From Haemophilus haemolyticus (GTDB lineage Bacteria; Pseudomonadota; Gammaproteobacteria; Enterobacterales; Pasteurellaceae), in contig NZ_CP031240.1 in NCBI RefSeq assembly GCF_003351405.1, positions 1,550,001-1,614,000 on the forward strand: a DNA stretch of 64,000 nucleotides, read 5' to 3'. The position numbers and the translations under genes were made by a program. A model generated the notes under the pieces. It was given only the letters and a program-made list of their open reading frames with translations. It had not been told where the DNA came from and ran no database searches. Shown piece after piece: positions 17,864 through 27,176 of this stretch. Position 1 is the first letter of the stretch. The number at the start of each line of letters is the position of its first letter.

Positions 17864-19006
17864 ATGGATGCTTTCAAACAGCAACTGGAACAGCTTAGCA
17901 CACAAAATCAATATCGTTCAATTCCAGACTTAGTTCATCAAGGACGATATATTACGCGAGAAAATCGCAAAATGTTGAATATGTCATCTAATGATTATTT
18001 AGGTTTGGCATCAAATGAAAATTTGCGCCAGTCTTTTTTACAGCAATATGGCGATAATTTCCCTTCTTTTACCAGTTCTTCGTCTCGTTTATTAACAGGA
18101 AATTTTCCTATTTATACCGATCTCGAACAGCTTATTGCTCAACGTTTCCAACGAGAAAGTGCTTTATTATTTAATAGTGGTTATCATGCTAATCTCGGCA
18201 TCTTACCAGCATTGACTACAACAAAAAGTTTAATTTTGGCAGATAAATTAGTGCATGCCAGTATGATTGATGGCATCCGTTTAAGCCAATGTGAGTTCTT
18301 TCGTTATCGTCATAATGATTATGAACATCTAAAGAGTCTGCTCGAAAAAAATGCTGGAAAATTTGACCGCACTTTTATTGTGACGGAATCGGTTTTTAGT
18401 ATGGATGGCGATGTAGCTGATTTGAACTATCTTGTTCAATTAAAAAAACAGTTTCCAAATACTTATCTTTATGTGGATGAAGCCCATGCAATAGGCGTTT
18501 ATGGTAAAAACGGATTAGGTATTGCTGAGCGAGCTAATGTGATAGCTGATATAGATTTATTGGTTGGCACTTTTGGCAAAGCCTTAGCTTCAATGGGGGC
18601 TTATGTCGTCTGTGATAAAATATTAAAAGAGTGTTTGATTAATCAAATGCGTCCATTGATTTTTTCAACCGCACTTCCGCCGTTTAATGTGGCGTGGACT
18701 CATTTTATTTTTGAACGATTGCCACAATTTTCAAAAGAAAGAACGCATCTTGAGCAGTTAAGTGCATTTTTACGCCAAGAAGTGGAGCATAGAACGCAAA
18801 TAATGCTAAGCCAAACTTGCATCGTTCCTTATATTTTAGGCGAGAATGAAGCAACCCTTGCTAAGGCGAAAGCTCTGCAAGAGCAAGGTTATTATTGCTT
18901 GCCGATTAGACCACCGACAGTACCAAAAGGTACATCCAGAATACGATTATCTTTGACGGCAGATATGACAATGGATGAAGTAAAACAGTTTGTGGCATGC
19001 TTATAA
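17864..19006 (+). CDS. bioF: 8-amino-7-oxononanoate synthase
   Basis: BioF condenses pimeloyl-ACP with L-alanine to KAPA. The 380-residue PLP enzyme has [15 protein letters not shown], the SSSRLLTGN loop, [23 protein letters not shown] and the PLP-binding Lys239 in [15 protein letters not shown]. Length matches E. coli BioF (384). It begins 8 bp after bioA with AGGA as Shine-Dalgarno. One uptake signal core lies inside the gene near 18365. Confidence 0.96.
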   Translation: MDAFKQQLEQLSTQNQYRSIPDLVHQGRYITRENRKMLNMSSNDYLGLASNENLRQSFLQQYGDNFPSFTSSSSRLLTGNFPIYTDLEQLIAQRFQRESALLFNSGYHANLGILPALTTTKSLILADKLVHASMIDGIRLSQCEFFRYRHNDYEHLKSLLEKNAGKFDRTFIVTESVFSMDGDVADLNYLVQLKKQFPNTYLYVDEAHAIGVYGKNGLGIAERANVIADIDLLVGTFGKALASMGAYVVCDKILKECLINQMRPLIFSTALPPFNVAWTHFIFERLPQFSKERTHLEQLSAFLRQEVEHRTQIMLSQTCIVPYILGENEATLAKAKALQEQGYYCLPIRPPTVPKGTSRIRLSLTADMTMDEVKQFVACL

Positions 19007-19015
19007 GGAAATAAT

Positions 19016-19663
19016 GTGAAAACGAAATTTTATGATCATCAAGGTGAGCATTTAATAGTTTATTTTGCTGGTTGGGGGACACCTCTTGATTCTGTAGCTC
19101 ATTTGATTTTGCCAACAAATCACAATTTATTAATTTGCTACGATTATCAAGATTTGAAGTTAGATTTTGATTTTTCTGCCTATCAGCAAATTCGTGTAGT
19201 GGCATGGTCGATGGGTGTTTGGGTGGCTGAGCGAGTATTACAAGGAATCACCTTACAATCAGCAACAGCAGTGAATGGCACAGGTTTACCTTGTGATGAT
19301 AGCTTTGGTATTCCCTATGCTATTTTTAAAGGTACGTTAGATAATCTCACAGAAAATACTCGTTCAAAGTTTGAACGTAGAATCTGTGGTGACAAAGTAT
19401 CTTTTGAACGTTATCAACAATTTTCTGCACGACCATTTAATGAAATTCATCAAGAACTCACCGCACTTTTTGCGATGATTCAGCAGGATAAACGCACAGA
19501 TCTTATTCACTGGACAAATGCATGGGTTAGTTCTCGCGATAAAATTTTTATGCCGGCTAATCAGCACCAATATTGGGCATCGCGTTGTGCGGTTCAGGAA
19601 ATAGAGGGAGAGCACTATGTGTTTTCAAGATTTACCCACTGGTCGGCATTATGGAATCATTAA
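19016..19663 (+). CDS. bioG: Pimeloyl-ACP methyl ester esterase BioG
   Basis: BioG removes the methyl ester from pimeloyl-ACP, ending the early phase of biotin synthesis; it substitutes for BioH in Haemophilus and some other bacteria. The 215-residue alpha/beta hydrolase has LIVYFAGWGTP near the N-terminus and the nucleophile Ser65 in VVAWSMGVWVAERVL; a His near the end (EGEHYVFSRFTHW) probably completes the triad. The start is GTG at 19016 with AAGGAAA upstream, because ATG at 19014 runs straight into TGA. The end overlaps bioC by 13 bp. Confidence 0.93.
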   Translation: MKTKFYDHQGEHLIVYFAGWGTPLDSVAHLILPTNHNLLICYDYQDLKLDFDFSAYQQIRVVAWSMGVWVAERVLQGITLQSATAVNGTGLPCDDSFGIPYAIFKGTLDNLTENTRSKFERRICGDKVSFERYQQFSARPFNEIHQELTALFAMIQQDKRTDLIHWTNAWVSSRDKIFMPANQHQYWASRCAVQEIEGEHYVFSRFTHWSALWNH

Positions 19664-20430
19664 CTTCCGTAAATAAATCACGTATTCAACAATCCTTCCA
19701 AAAAGCCTTAAATAGTTATGATGAACATGCATTAATTCAACAAAAAATGAATATTAAGTTAATGATGCATTTACAAGACTATTTACCAAATGGGTCATTA
19801 GATAGTGTATTGGAGCTAGGTTGCGGTTCCGGTATGTTGAGTACCTTGTTGCAGAAACAGATTTCAGCCAATTATTGGTTATTTAATGATTTGTGTGATG
19901 TGCGCTCTCTACTCGCTGAAAAGCTGATTCAACCCTTTGATTTTTATTGTGGTGATGCAGAGATCTTTCCTTTTCAACAACAATTTGATTTGATTGCAAG
20001 TGCATCAGCTGTACAGTGGTTCCATCATCCTGACAATTTTATTTCTCATTGTAAAACAGGATTGAAACCTAATGGTTTATTAGCGATAACGACCTTTGGT
20101 GAAGATAATTTAAAGGAGATTCGCCAAATGACGAATGTGGGGTTAAGTTATCCGAATTTATCTCAATGGAAAAATTGGTTAGCTAATGATTTTGAGCTTT
20201 TATGGCATGACGATGTTAATGTAATACTAGAGTTTGATACGCCATTAGATGTACTCAAACATCTGAAATATACCGGTGTAACAGCGACTAACCAGAAAAA
20301 TTGGACAAGAAAAAATCTCAACAAATTTATTGATGATTACTTACAGGCTTTTAGGTTGCCATCGGGTAAAGTGCGGTTAACTTATCATCCATTATTTTTT
20401 ATTGCACGTTATTCTCGTGCTGGAAATTAG
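19651..20430 (+). CDS. bioC: Malonyl-ACP O-methyltransferase BioC
   Basis: BioC methylates malonyl-ACP, priming fatty-acid synthesis to make pimeloyl-ACP methyl ester. From the ATG at 19651 the protein has 259 residues (MESLTSVNKSRIQQSFQKAL) and the class I methyltransferase motif LELGCGSGML at about residues 54-63, followed by FYCGDAEIFP and FDLIASASAVQWFHHP as in BioC. The open frame extends 26 codons upstream inside bioG; the internal ATG is preferred because the upstream residues do not resemble BioC. It is coupled to bioG by overlap and followed by bioD after 12 bp. Confidence 0.94.
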   Translation: MESLTSVNKSRIQQSFQKALNSYDEHALIQQKMNIKLMMHLQDYLPNGSLDSVLELGCGSGMLSTLLQKQISANYWLFNDLCDVRSLLAEKLIQPFDFYCGDAEIFPFQQQFDLIASASAVQWFHHPDNFISHCKTGLKPNGLLAITTFGEDNLKEIRQMTNVGLSYPNLSQWKNWLANDFELLWHDDVNVILEFDTPLDVLKHLKYTGVTATNQKNWTRKNLNKFIDDYLQAFRLPSGKVRLTYHPLFFIARYSRAGN

Positions 20431-20442
20431 TAAGGCGTATTT

Positions 20443-21084
20443 ATGGGCAAGGTTATTTTTGTATCGGGCATTGATACCGATGTAGGTAAAACAGTTGCAA
20501 CAGGCATTTATGCTAAAAAGTTGATGGAACAAGGCTTTTCCGTTATTACACAAAAAATGATTCAAACAGGCTGTAAAAATATCGCTGATGATTTGCTTGT
20601 ACATCGAAAGATTCAAGGGATTGATTTGACGGAAGAAGATTTACAAGGCGACACCTGTCCTTATCTTTTTGAATACCCTTGTTCTCCTCATTTAGCAGCA
20701 AAGCTCGAAGGGCGAGAAATTAATGAAAAAATTATTGAAAAATCTACTGCACTTTTAGCAGAAAAATATGATTATGTGTTGCTGGAGGGGGCGGGTGGGT
20801 TAATGGTTCCTTATTGTGAAGAGGCGACTACATTAGATTATATCCAGTCAAATAATTATCCTTTGATTTTAGTGACATCGGGAAAATTAGGTAGTATCAA
20901 CCACACATTATTAAGTTTAGAGGCTTGTCGTTCTCATGGTGTGTCAGTGCTAAGCGTAATGTATAACGGTTATCCCGAATACGATCCTATCATTAGTCAA
21001 GAGACGCAAGGCTATTTAAAAGGTTATCTTAAAAGATATTTTCCTGAAACGGGATTTGAATGCTTTGGCCGCATTGAAATTTAA
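20443..21084 (+). CDS. bioD: Dethiobiotin synthetase, first copy
   Basis: BioD closes the ureido ring of DAPA using CO2 and ATP. The 213-residue P-loop enzyme begins [25 protein letters not shown] (Walker [10 protein letters not shown]) and has [14 protein letters not shown], and [13 protein letters not shown] as in the family. It ends the bioAFGCD run, 82 bp before lolD. A second, divergent bioD lies at 61745-62473. bioB, needed for the last step, is not in this window. Confidence 0.93.
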   Translation: MGKVIFVSGIDTDVGKTVATGIYAKKLMEQGFSVITQKMIQTGCKNIADDLLVHRKIQGIDLTEEDLQGDTCPYLFEYPCSPHLAAKLEGREINEKIIEKSTALLAEKYDYVLLEGAGGLMVPYCEEATTLDYIQSNNYPLILVTSGKLGSINHTLLSLEACRSHGVSVLSVMYNGYPEYDPIISQETQGYLKGYLKRYFPETGFECFGRIEI

Positions 21085-21165
21085 GCTCAGGGAAAAGTGT
21101 GATAGACTCGCGCAAGTTTTTAATGAGATGATTTGCTGCTAAGGTGCGGTTAAAACGAGTAAAAA

Positions 21166-21849
21166 ATGAATAACTATTTATTAAAATGCGAAAACATCAA
21201 TAAATTTTATCAAGAAGGTGAAAATCAAACGCAAGTATTAAAAGGCGTTTCTTTTTCTATGGAACCCGCAGAGTTGGTTGCGATTGTGGGAAGCTCTGGT
21301 TCAGGGAAAAGTACTTTATTGCATACTTTGGGTGGCTTAGATCAGCCAAATAGTGGGGAAGTGTTTATTAATGGACAATCCTTGCAAAAAGTATCGACTA
21401 ATGAATTAGCTGCTTTGCGCAATCGCTATTTAGGATTCGTGTATCAATTCCATCATTTAATGGCGGACTTTACCGCACTTGAAAATGTGATGATGCCGAT
21501 GTTGATTGGTTATCAAAATAAAACAGAAGCGAAAGATCGTGCCGAAAAAATGCTAAGTGCGGTGGGATTAAGTCATAGAATTACGCATCGTCCATCAGCG
21601 CTTTCTGGTGGGGAACGTCAGCGCGTGGCGATTGCACGTGCTTTAGTGAATAATCCATCGTTAGTTTTAGCGGATGAGCCCACAGGGAATCTTGATCACA
21701 AGACCACAGAAAGCATTTTTGAACTTATTCAACAACTTAACCAAGAGCAAAATATTGCCTTTTTATTAGTCACTCACGATATGGGGCTTGCTGAAAAACT
21801 ATCACGCCGTTTAGTTATGCAAGATGGTATTTTGAAGGAAGGTGTATGA
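21166..21849 (+). CDS. lolD: Lipoprotein-releasing ABC transporter ATPase LolD
   Basis: LolD powers the LolCDE complex. The 227-residue ATPase has Walker [10 protein letters not shown], the Q-loop [20 protein letters not shown] characteristic of LolD, the signature [19 protein letters not shown], Walker [13 protein letters not shown] and the switch His in LVTHD. It overlaps lolE by 4 bp (ATGA), so both are coupled. An uptake core (AAGGTGCGGT variant near 21140) lies upstream. No terminator was seen between bioD and lolD. Confidence 0.96.
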   Translation: MNNYLLKCENINKFYQEGENQTQVLKGVSFSMEPAELVAIVGSSGSGKSTLLHTLGGLDQPNSGEVFINGQSLQKVSTNELAALRNRYLGFVYQFHHLMADFTALENVMMPMLIGYQNKTEAKDRAEKMLSAVGLSHRITHRPSALSGGERQRVAIARALVNNPSLVLADEPTGNLDHKTTESIFELIQQLNQEQNIAFLLVTHDMGLAEKLSRRLVMQDGILKEGV

Positions 21850-23099
21850 TGAATACGCCGTTTTTTATTAGTTGGCGTTATCAACGTGGCAAGCAGAAAA
21901 ATCCTTTAGTTGCGTTAATTGCAAAATTTTCAGCTATCGGTATTGCGCTGGGTGTTGCAGTTTTAATTGTTGGTTTAAGTGCTATGAATGGTTTTGAGCG
22001 TGAGCTTAACCAAAGAATTCTTGCAGTGGTTCCCCATGCAGAGATCTTATCAGCGCCCAATACGACGGATCCAGCCATTCACCATTGGCAAAATTTGGAA
22101 AAACGTTTACAACAAAATGCCCAAATTAAAGGTATTTCCCCTTTTGTTAGTTTTACTGCATTGGTAGAAAATGGCTCAAAACTGAAAGTGGTTCAGGTGA
22201 AGGGTGTTGAAAAACAAGCAGAAGATCGCGTGAGCTCCCTTGGTAATTTCGTACAAGCTCAAGGCTGGGATAAATTTGGTAAAGAAGGTGGATTAGTCTT
22301 GGGATCGGGTATTGCTAGAGAACTCGATGTAAAAGCGGGTGATTGGGTTACCTTACTTATTTCTCAGCAAAACGGCGATGAACAACTTGCTCAACCCACT
22401 CGTGAACGTGTGCAAGTCACTGCAATTTTGCGTCTAGATGGACAACTTGATTATAGTTATGCCTTATTGCCGCTTGCTCAAGCACAAGAATTTTTAACTT
22501 ATAAATCTGATCAAATAACAGGGGTTGAATTAAAATTAGATGATCCTTTTTCTGTGAAAAATCTGGATTTATCTATGCTTAATGATTATCCACAGATGCT
22601 TTATATTCAAAACTGGATTGGTAAATTTGGTTATATGTATCGCGATATTCAACTTATTCGAACAGTGATGTACATCGCGATGGTGCTCGTGATTGGGGTT
22701 GCATGTTTTAATATCGTTTCTACTCTGATTATGGCGGTAAAAGATAAGCAAGGCGATATAGCCATTATGCGCACGCTTGGGGCAAATAATGCTTTCATTA
22801 AACGTATTTTTATTTGGTATGGCTTACAGGCAGGAATGAAAGGTTGCTTAATTGGTATCGTGTTAGGCATTATACTTGCATTAAATTTGACAACCTTTAT
22901 TCAAGGCATTGAGTGGATTCTCGGTAAGAAATTATTATCAGGCGATGTGTATTTTGTTGATTTCTTGCCCAGTGAGTTACATTGGTTGGATGTTTTGATG
23001 GTTTTAGTTGCAGCGCTTGCATTGAGTTTAATTGCTAGTCTTTATCCAGCAAGTAGGGCCGCTAAATTACAACCAGCCCAAGTATTAAGTAGCCATTAA
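21846..23099 (+). CDS. lolE: Lipoprotein-releasing ABC transporter permease LolE
   Basis: LolE is the lipoprotein-binding permease of LolCDE. The 417-residue protein has the N-terminal helix [37 protein letters not shown], a periplasmic domain with [23 protein letters not shown], and three C-terminal helices including [24 protein letters not shown] and [25 protein letters not shown]. Its MacB/Lol family membership is clear; the name E rather than C follows from the neighbouring lolD and the greater length. Terminated by an uptake-signal hairpin. Confidence 0.9.
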   Translation: MMNTPFFISWRYQRGKQKNPLVALIAKFSAIGIALGVAVLIVGLSAMNGFERELNQRILAVVPHAEILSAPNTTDPAIHHWQNLEKRLQQNAQIKGISPFVSFTALVENGSKLKVVQVKGVEKQAEDRVSSLGNFVQAQGWDKFGKEGGLVLGSGIARELDVKAGDWVTLLISQQNGDEQLAQPTRERVQVTAILRLDGQLDYSYALLPLAQAQEFLTYKSDQITGVELKLDDPFSVKNLDLSMLNDYPQMLYIQNWIGKFGYMYRDIQLIRTVMYIAMVLVIGVACFNIVSTLIMAVKDKQGDIAIMRTLGANNAFIKRIFIWYGLQAGMKGCLIGIVLGIILALNLTTFIQGIEWILGKKLLSGDVYFVDFLPSELHWLDVLMVLVAALALSLIASLYPASRAAKLQPAQVLSSH

Positions 23100-23106
23100 T
23101 TTTGTG

Positions 23107-23134
23107 AATACCGCATGAAAGTGCGGTATTTTTT
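23107..23134 (+). terminator. Terminator of lolDE built on an uptake signal
   Basis: AATACCGCA and TGCGGTATT form a 9-bp stem with a short loop, followed by TTTT; the 3' arm is part of an uptake signal AAGTGCGGT. Confidence 0.8.
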
Positions 23135-23205
23135 ATCTTTTATTCACTTAATATTTCACTTTATTCGGCTTGCAAGCATACGTTAAAGATAGTTTAATAA
23201 CGAAC

Positions 23206-23234
23206 TTGTAGGTTTTATTCTTAAAAAATACAAC
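23206..23234 (+). promoter_or_regulatory. Candidate aroG promoter
   Basis: TTGTAG (23206-23211), 17-bp spacer, TACAAC (23229-23234). The downstream hexamer touches the TrpR operator, which would then cover the transcription start. Confidence 0.45.
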
Positions 23235-23252
23235 GAACTAGTTTACTAGTAC
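23234..23252 (+). promoter_or_regulatory. TrpR operator upstream of aroG
   Basis: CGAACTAGTTTACTAGTAC differs by one base from the E. coli trp operator CGAACTAGTTAACTAGTAC. The core CTAGTTTACTAG (23238-23249) is a near-perfect palindrome. Position 64 bp before the aroG ATG is suitable for repression by TrpR with tryptophan. Confidence 0.85.
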
Positions 23253-23315
23253 AAAAAATAGGTGTAGATTACCTACATAATTAAAACACAATATTTGAAA
23301 GTTTGAGAGTGATAT

Positions 23316-24404
23316 ATGGCTAAAGAGAAAATTGAGATTGTCGTGGCAAACGACGATACGCGAATTGAAAAAGTCGATCAGGTGTTACCACCCATTGCCT
23401 TATTAGAAAAATACCCTGCTAGTGAACATGCTGCGGCATTAGTGAAGCAAACTCGTTATGAGGCACATAATATTATTCATGGTAAAGATGATCGTTTATT
23501 AGTGATTATTGGTCCTTGCTCTATTCATGATCCGAAAGCTGCGATTGAGTATGCAAACCGTTTAAAACCATTACGTGAAAAATATAGAGATAGCCTTGAA
23601 ATTATTATGCGTGTGTATTTTGAGAAACCACGCACAACTGTGGGCTGGAAAGGTTTAATTAACGATCCGTATTTAAATGATACTTATCGTTTAAATGATG
23701 GTTTACGCATTGCACGAAAATTACTTTCTGATATTAATGATTTAGGTGTGCCATCTGCTGGTGAATTTTTAGATATGATCACACCACAATATGTTGCAGA
23801 TTTTATGAGCTGGGGCGCAATTGGTGCTCGCACGACTGAATCACAAGTTCACCGTGAGTTAGCTTCTGGTTTGTCTTGTGCGGTTGGTTTTAAAAATGCA
23901 ACCAATGGTGGCGTGAAAGTCGCCTTAGATGCAATTGGCGCAGCCGAAGCCCCTCATTATTTCTTATCTGTAACCAAATTTGGTCATTCAGCGATTGTTT
24001 CTACAAAAGGGAATGAAGATTGTCATATTATTTTACGTGGCGGAGATAAAGGGCCAAACTTCAATGCTGAAGATGTGGCAAAAGTTTGTGCGGATATTGA
24101 GAAATCTGGCCGAATCCCTCATGTAATGATTGATTTTAGCCATGCAAATAGCTGTAAACAATACAAGAAACAAATGGATGTTTGCCAAGATGTATGTAAT
24201 CAGATTGCATCTGGTTCTAAACAAATCTTTGGCGTAATGGTGGAAAGCCATTTAGTGGAAGGTCGTCAAGATTTAGTTGATGGCAAAGCACAGACTTATG
24301 GACAAAGTATTACGGATGCGTGCATTGGATGGGAAGATTCTGAAAGATTATTGCAACAACTTTCTGATGCAGTTATTGCTAGACGTAAAGTGACGAGTAA
24401 TTAA
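23316..24404 (+). CDS. aroG: DAHP synthase (3-deoxy-7-phosphoheptulonate synthase)
   Basis: This enzyme condenses phosphoenolpyruvate and erythrose 4-phosphate, the first step of the shikimate pathway. The 362-residue protein is a type I(alpha) DAHP synthase: LLVIIGPCSIHDPKAAIEYA, IIMRVYFEKPRTTVGWKGLINDP, GARTTESQVHRELASG, VGFKNATNGG, GGDKGPNF and VMIDFSHANS. Which aromatic amino acid inhibits it cannot be read off, but the TrpR operator upstream means tryptophan controls its synthesis, as for E. coli aroH. The symbol aroG follows Haemophilus usage from memory. Confidence 0.94.
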   Translation: MAKEKIEIVVANDDTRIEKVDQVLPPIALLEKYPASEHAAALVKQTRYEAHNIIHGKDDRLLVIIGPCSIHDPKAAIEYANRLKPLREKYRDSLEIIMRVYFEKPRTTVGWKGLINDPYLNDTYRLNDGLRIARKLLSDINDLGVPSAGEFLDMITPQYVADFMSWGAIGARTTESQVHRELASGLSCAVGFKNATNGGVKVALDAIGAAEAPHYFLSVTKFGHSAIVSTKGNEDCHIILRGGDKGPNFNAEDVAKVCADIEKSGRIPHVMIDFSHANSCKQYKKQMDVCQDVCNQIASGSKQIFGVMVESHLVEGRQDLVDGKAQTYGQSITDACIGWEDSERLLQQLSDAVIARRKVTSN

Positions 24405-24431
24405 TTGAAATATAATCTAGATACTAGATAG

Positions 24432-24460
24432 AAGTGCGGTTGATTTTCACCGCACTTTTT
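24432..24460. terminator. Uptake-signal inverted pair between aroG and the UmuD-like gene
   Basis: AAGTGCGGT and ACCGCACTT (9-bp stem, 7-8 nt loop) followed by a run of T. It lies between convergent genes and can terminate aroG; on the other strand the following run is poorer. Confidence 0.75.
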
Positions 24461-24474
24461 TATTTTGCCTTTAA

Positions 24475-24915
24475 CTACGCAGCCCATTTCATTTTATCGC
24501 GACGTTTCATTTGATGAATCGTATTGGTTACTGTGCCGACAATAGGTAAATTCGACCAATCTTTTGTATTTATATTTGGTGTAGTGGAATCCAATGCCAT
24601 GAAAAGGTAATTGCCGCTATGCGCAATAAATTCATAGACATGAAATTCGTTATTTTCTTCTAGTACAACAAGATCACCTGAATAAAGATCGTCATTTTTT
24701 TCAACGACTAGCATATCTCCACTTTCAATTCCCCAAGCTAGCATGTTTGGGTTGGTTACATGAATAAAACAGGTTTGCTTTGGACGTTTGATACAATAAA
24801 GATTCAAGTCTAGTTTTTTATTGAATTTAAGGCTGTCATCCATATCACTGAAAAAAGGGAGTGGATTATAAGAAAAATCCATTTCATATTGCGCAGTCAA
24901 AGTTTGGTTGTTCAT
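24475..24915 (-). CDS. UmuD-like S24-fold protein without the catalytic dyad
   Basis: The 146-residue product aligns with E. coli UmuD: LPFFSDMDD with PLFSDLVQ, LDLNLYCIKRPKQTCFIHVT with [20 protein letters not shown] at equal length, then WGIESGDMLVVEKND and SGDLVVLEENNEFHVYEFI. However, the nucleophile Ser60 of UmuD falls on Asn57 (NPNM) and the base Lys97 on Tyr94/Glu95 (FHVYEF), and the Cys-Gly cleavage site is absent. It cannot self-cleave by the known mechanism. ATG 24915 has AGGAG upstream. Two LexA-like boxes precede it, so damage control is likely. No umuC is adjacent; dinB is 20 kb away. Confidence 0.85.
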   Translation of the reverse strand: MNNQTLTAQYEMDFSYNPLPFFSDMDDSLKFNKKLDLNLYCIKRPKQTCFIHVTNPNMLAWGIESGDMLVVEKNDDLYSGDLVVLEENNEFHVYEFIAHSGNYLFMALDSTTPNINTKDWSNLPIVGTVTNTIHQMKRRDKMKWAA

Positions 24916-24959
24916 TCTCTTATCTCCTGTTAAATAATATGGATAAATAACCTTTTACC

Positions 24960-24975
24960 TTGTTTTTTTGTACAG
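24960..24975 (-). promoter_or_regulatory. LexA-like box, proximal
   Basis: On the plus strand TTGT-N8-ACAG (consensus CTGT-N8-ACAG), 45 bp upstream of the UmuD-like start. One mismatch in the eight defining bases. Confidence 0.55.
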
Positions 24976-24985
24976 TTAAATTTTA

Positions 24986-25001
24986 CTGGTGTTTCATACA
25001 G
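24986..25001 (-). promoter_or_regulatory. LexA-like box, distal
   Basis: On the plus strand CTGGTGTTTCATACAG, that is CTGG-N8-ACAG, one mismatch to CTGT-N8-ACAG, 71 bp upstream of the UmuD-like start and 26 bp from the proximal box (first base to first base). Confidence 0.6.
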
Positions 25002-25202
25002 GGTGTCAATAGGTTAAATAAAAAATTTTTTTATAAGTATGTTTTTAGAAAATATCTAACAAATTTAGAAAAAAGTTCACTTATTGGATAAAAAATAACA
25101 AAAAATATTTTCTTTCGATAAGAATTTACGCTATCTTTAATTCCCTTGTAGGTGGATTGGTAACAATCTGAAGTTAAATTTATTAAAAAGAAAGATAAAA
25201 GT

Positions 25203-26447
25203 ATGAACACATCTCGTTTATTTCGTCTGTTATTCCAGGGCAATTTAGTAAAAAGAATTGCAACTGGTTTAGTTCTAGGGATCATTATTGCGCTTGTTGG
25301 ACCTGCACTTGAAGGTGCTTTAGGTTTTAATATTGCGGAAAAAGTAGGCGTTTTAGGTAGCATCTTTGTTAAAGCATTGCGTGCTGTTGCCCCAATTTTG
25401 ATTTTCTTCCTTGTTATGGCTGCGCTTGCAAACCGTAAGATTGGTACGAAAAGCAATATGAAAGAAATCATCGTGCTTTACCTTTTAGGCACCTTCTTAG
25501 CTGCGATTGTCGCAGTTATTGTAGGGTTCGTATTCCCAACGGAAGTAGTTCTTGCAACCAAAGAAGATGCAAGTTCAGCGCCGCAAGCAGTTGGCCAAGT
25601 TTTATTTACCCTTATTTTAAATGTGGTAGATAATCCATTAAATGCGATTTTCAAAGCAAACTTTATTGGTGTGTTAGCATGGTCTATCGGTTTAGGTTTA
25701 GCGTTACGTCATGCATCTGATGCAACTAAAAATGTATTATCTGATTTTGCAGAAGGTGTATCAAAAATTGTTCACGTCATTATTTCTTTTGCACCATTTG
25801 GTGTATTCGGTTTAGTGGCTGAAACCTTATCTGATAAAGGATTAGTTGCATTAGGCGGTTATGTGCAATTACTTGCTGTATTAATCGGTACAATGTTATT
25901 CACTGCTTTTGTTATTAACCCAGCATTAGTTTATTGGAAAATTCGCCGTAATCCGTACCCATTAGTATGGACTTGTGTACGCGAAAGTGGTGTAACTGCA
26001 TTCTTCACACGTAGTTCTGCGGCAAATATCCCAGTGAATATTGAATTAGCAAAACGTTTAAACCTTGATGAAGAAACTTATTCTGTTTCTATTCCATTGG
26101 GTGCGAACATCAATATGGCGGGGGCTGCAATCACGATCACAATTTTAACGTTAGCAGCAGTACACACATTAGGTGTGGAAGTATCTTTTGTTAGTGCGAT
26201 TTTATTAAGTATCGTGGCTTCTCTTTGTGCTTGCGGTGCATCTGGTGTGGCAGGTGGTTCATTATTATTAATCCCATTAGCATGTAGCTTATTTGGTATT
26301 TCTGATGATGTGGCAGCACAAATGATCGGTGTTGGTTTCATTATCGGTATTTTACAAGACTCAACTGAAACGGCATTAAACTCATCAACTGACGTATTAT
26401 TTACTGCGGCAGTATGCATGGAAGAAGAACGTAAAAACGCAGCATAA
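25203..26447 (+). CDS. sstT: Serine/threonine:Na+ symporter SstT
   Basis: SstT imports serine and threonine with sodium. The 414-residue protein is a DAACS-family carrier with eight or so membrane segments ([57 protein letters not shown]), the hairpin signature [22 protein letters not shown] and [26 protein letters not shown]. Length equals the E. coli protein. It has its own region of about 200 bp upstream shared with the divergent UmuD-like gene, and its own terminator. Confidence 0.94.
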   Translation: MNTSRLFRLLFQGNLVKRIATGLVLGIIIALVGPALEGALGFNIAEKVGVLGSIFVKALRAVAPILIFFLVMAALANRKIGTKSNMKEIIVLYLLGTFLAAIVAVIVGFVFPTEVVLATKEDASSAPQAVGQVLFTLILNVVDNPLNAIFKANFIGVLAWSIGLGLALRHASDATKNVLSDFAEGVSKIVHVIISFAPFGVFGLVAETLSDKGLVALGGYVQLLAVLIGTMLFTAFVINPALVYWKIRRNPYPLVWTCVRESGVTAFFTRSSAANIPVNIELAKRLNLDEETYSVSIPLGANINMAGAAITITILTLAAVHTLGVEVSFVSAILLSIVASLCACGASGVAGGSLLLIPLACSLFGISDDVAAQMIGVGFIIGILQDSTETALNSSTDVLFTAAVCMEEERKNAA

Positions 26448-26465
26448 TGATGATGCAAATAAGAG

Positions 26466-26488
26466 AGCGGGCTATGCCCGCTTTTTTT
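26466..26488 (+). terminator. Terminator of sstT
   Basis: AGCGGGC and GCCCGCT (7-bp GC-rich stem, 3-nt loop) followed by six or more T. Confidence 0.9.
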
Positions 26489-26567
26489 ATGTGATTTTAT
26501 ATGCAAAGTGCGGTCTATTTTGATAGACTTCTGCCACCTTTTATTTCCTTACAAATAGATAAGAAAA

Positions 26568-27176
26568 ATGAACCACTTAATTATTTTTGCTCATCCTAAT
26601 TCAGCGCGTAGTTTTGGGCGAGCGATTGCCAATCGTATTGAGCAAATTAGTGAAGAAAATGGTGTAAATGTATTTTTTCGAGATCTTTATGAAATGAATT
26701 TCAATCCAATTTTATCTCATGAAGAATTGCAGAATACTAACAAAGGTATTATTCCAGAAGATATTCAGCAAGAGCATGATTTTATTCTTCAAGCTGATTT
26801 AATTACGTTGGTTTATCCCCTTTGGTGGATGGGATTCCCATCAATTTTGAAAGGCTATTTGGATCGCGTATTAAGCCATGGCTTTGCCTATAAAACGGAA
26901 AACGGCGAATCAGTAGGTTTGCTCAAAAATAAGCAAATGCAGCAATTTATTACGATTGGCAGTAATGTTGATAAATATAAAGAATTTGGTGTGGATAAAT
27001 CTCTCAATCATTGTTTAATTAATGGATTATTTAATTACTGTGGCATTGAAAATGTTGAGTTTGAATTATTCGGTGATATTCATTTAATTGATGATGAGGC
27101 GCGTAAAGCAATGATTGAACTTGCCACTCAAAAAACAAAAGAAAAATTGGCCGCACTTTTAAAGGAAAATGCGTAA
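26568..27176 (+). CDS. NAD(P)H quinone oxidoreductase-like flavoprotein
   Basis: The 202-residue product is a flavodoxin-fold protein of the NQO1/KefF/MdaB group: HLIIFAHPNSARSFGRAIANRI at the N-terminus binds FMN or FAD, DLITLVYPLWWMGFPSILKGYLDRVLSHGFAYK is the family signature, and a C-terminal amphipathic helix follows. Such enzymes reduce quinones by two electrons; the substrate here is unknown. It overlaps the TorD-like gene by one base (TAATG), so the two are translated together. Confidence 0.87.
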   Translation: MNHLIIFAHPNSARSFGRAIANRIEQISEENGVNVFFRDLYEMNFNPILSHEELQNTNKGIIPEDIQQEHDFILQADLITLVYPLWWMGFPSILKGYLDRVLSHGFAYKTENGESVGLLKNKQMQQFITIGSNVDKYKEFGVDKSLNHCLINGLFNYCGIENVEFELFGDIHLIDDEARKAMIELATQKTKEKLAALLKENA

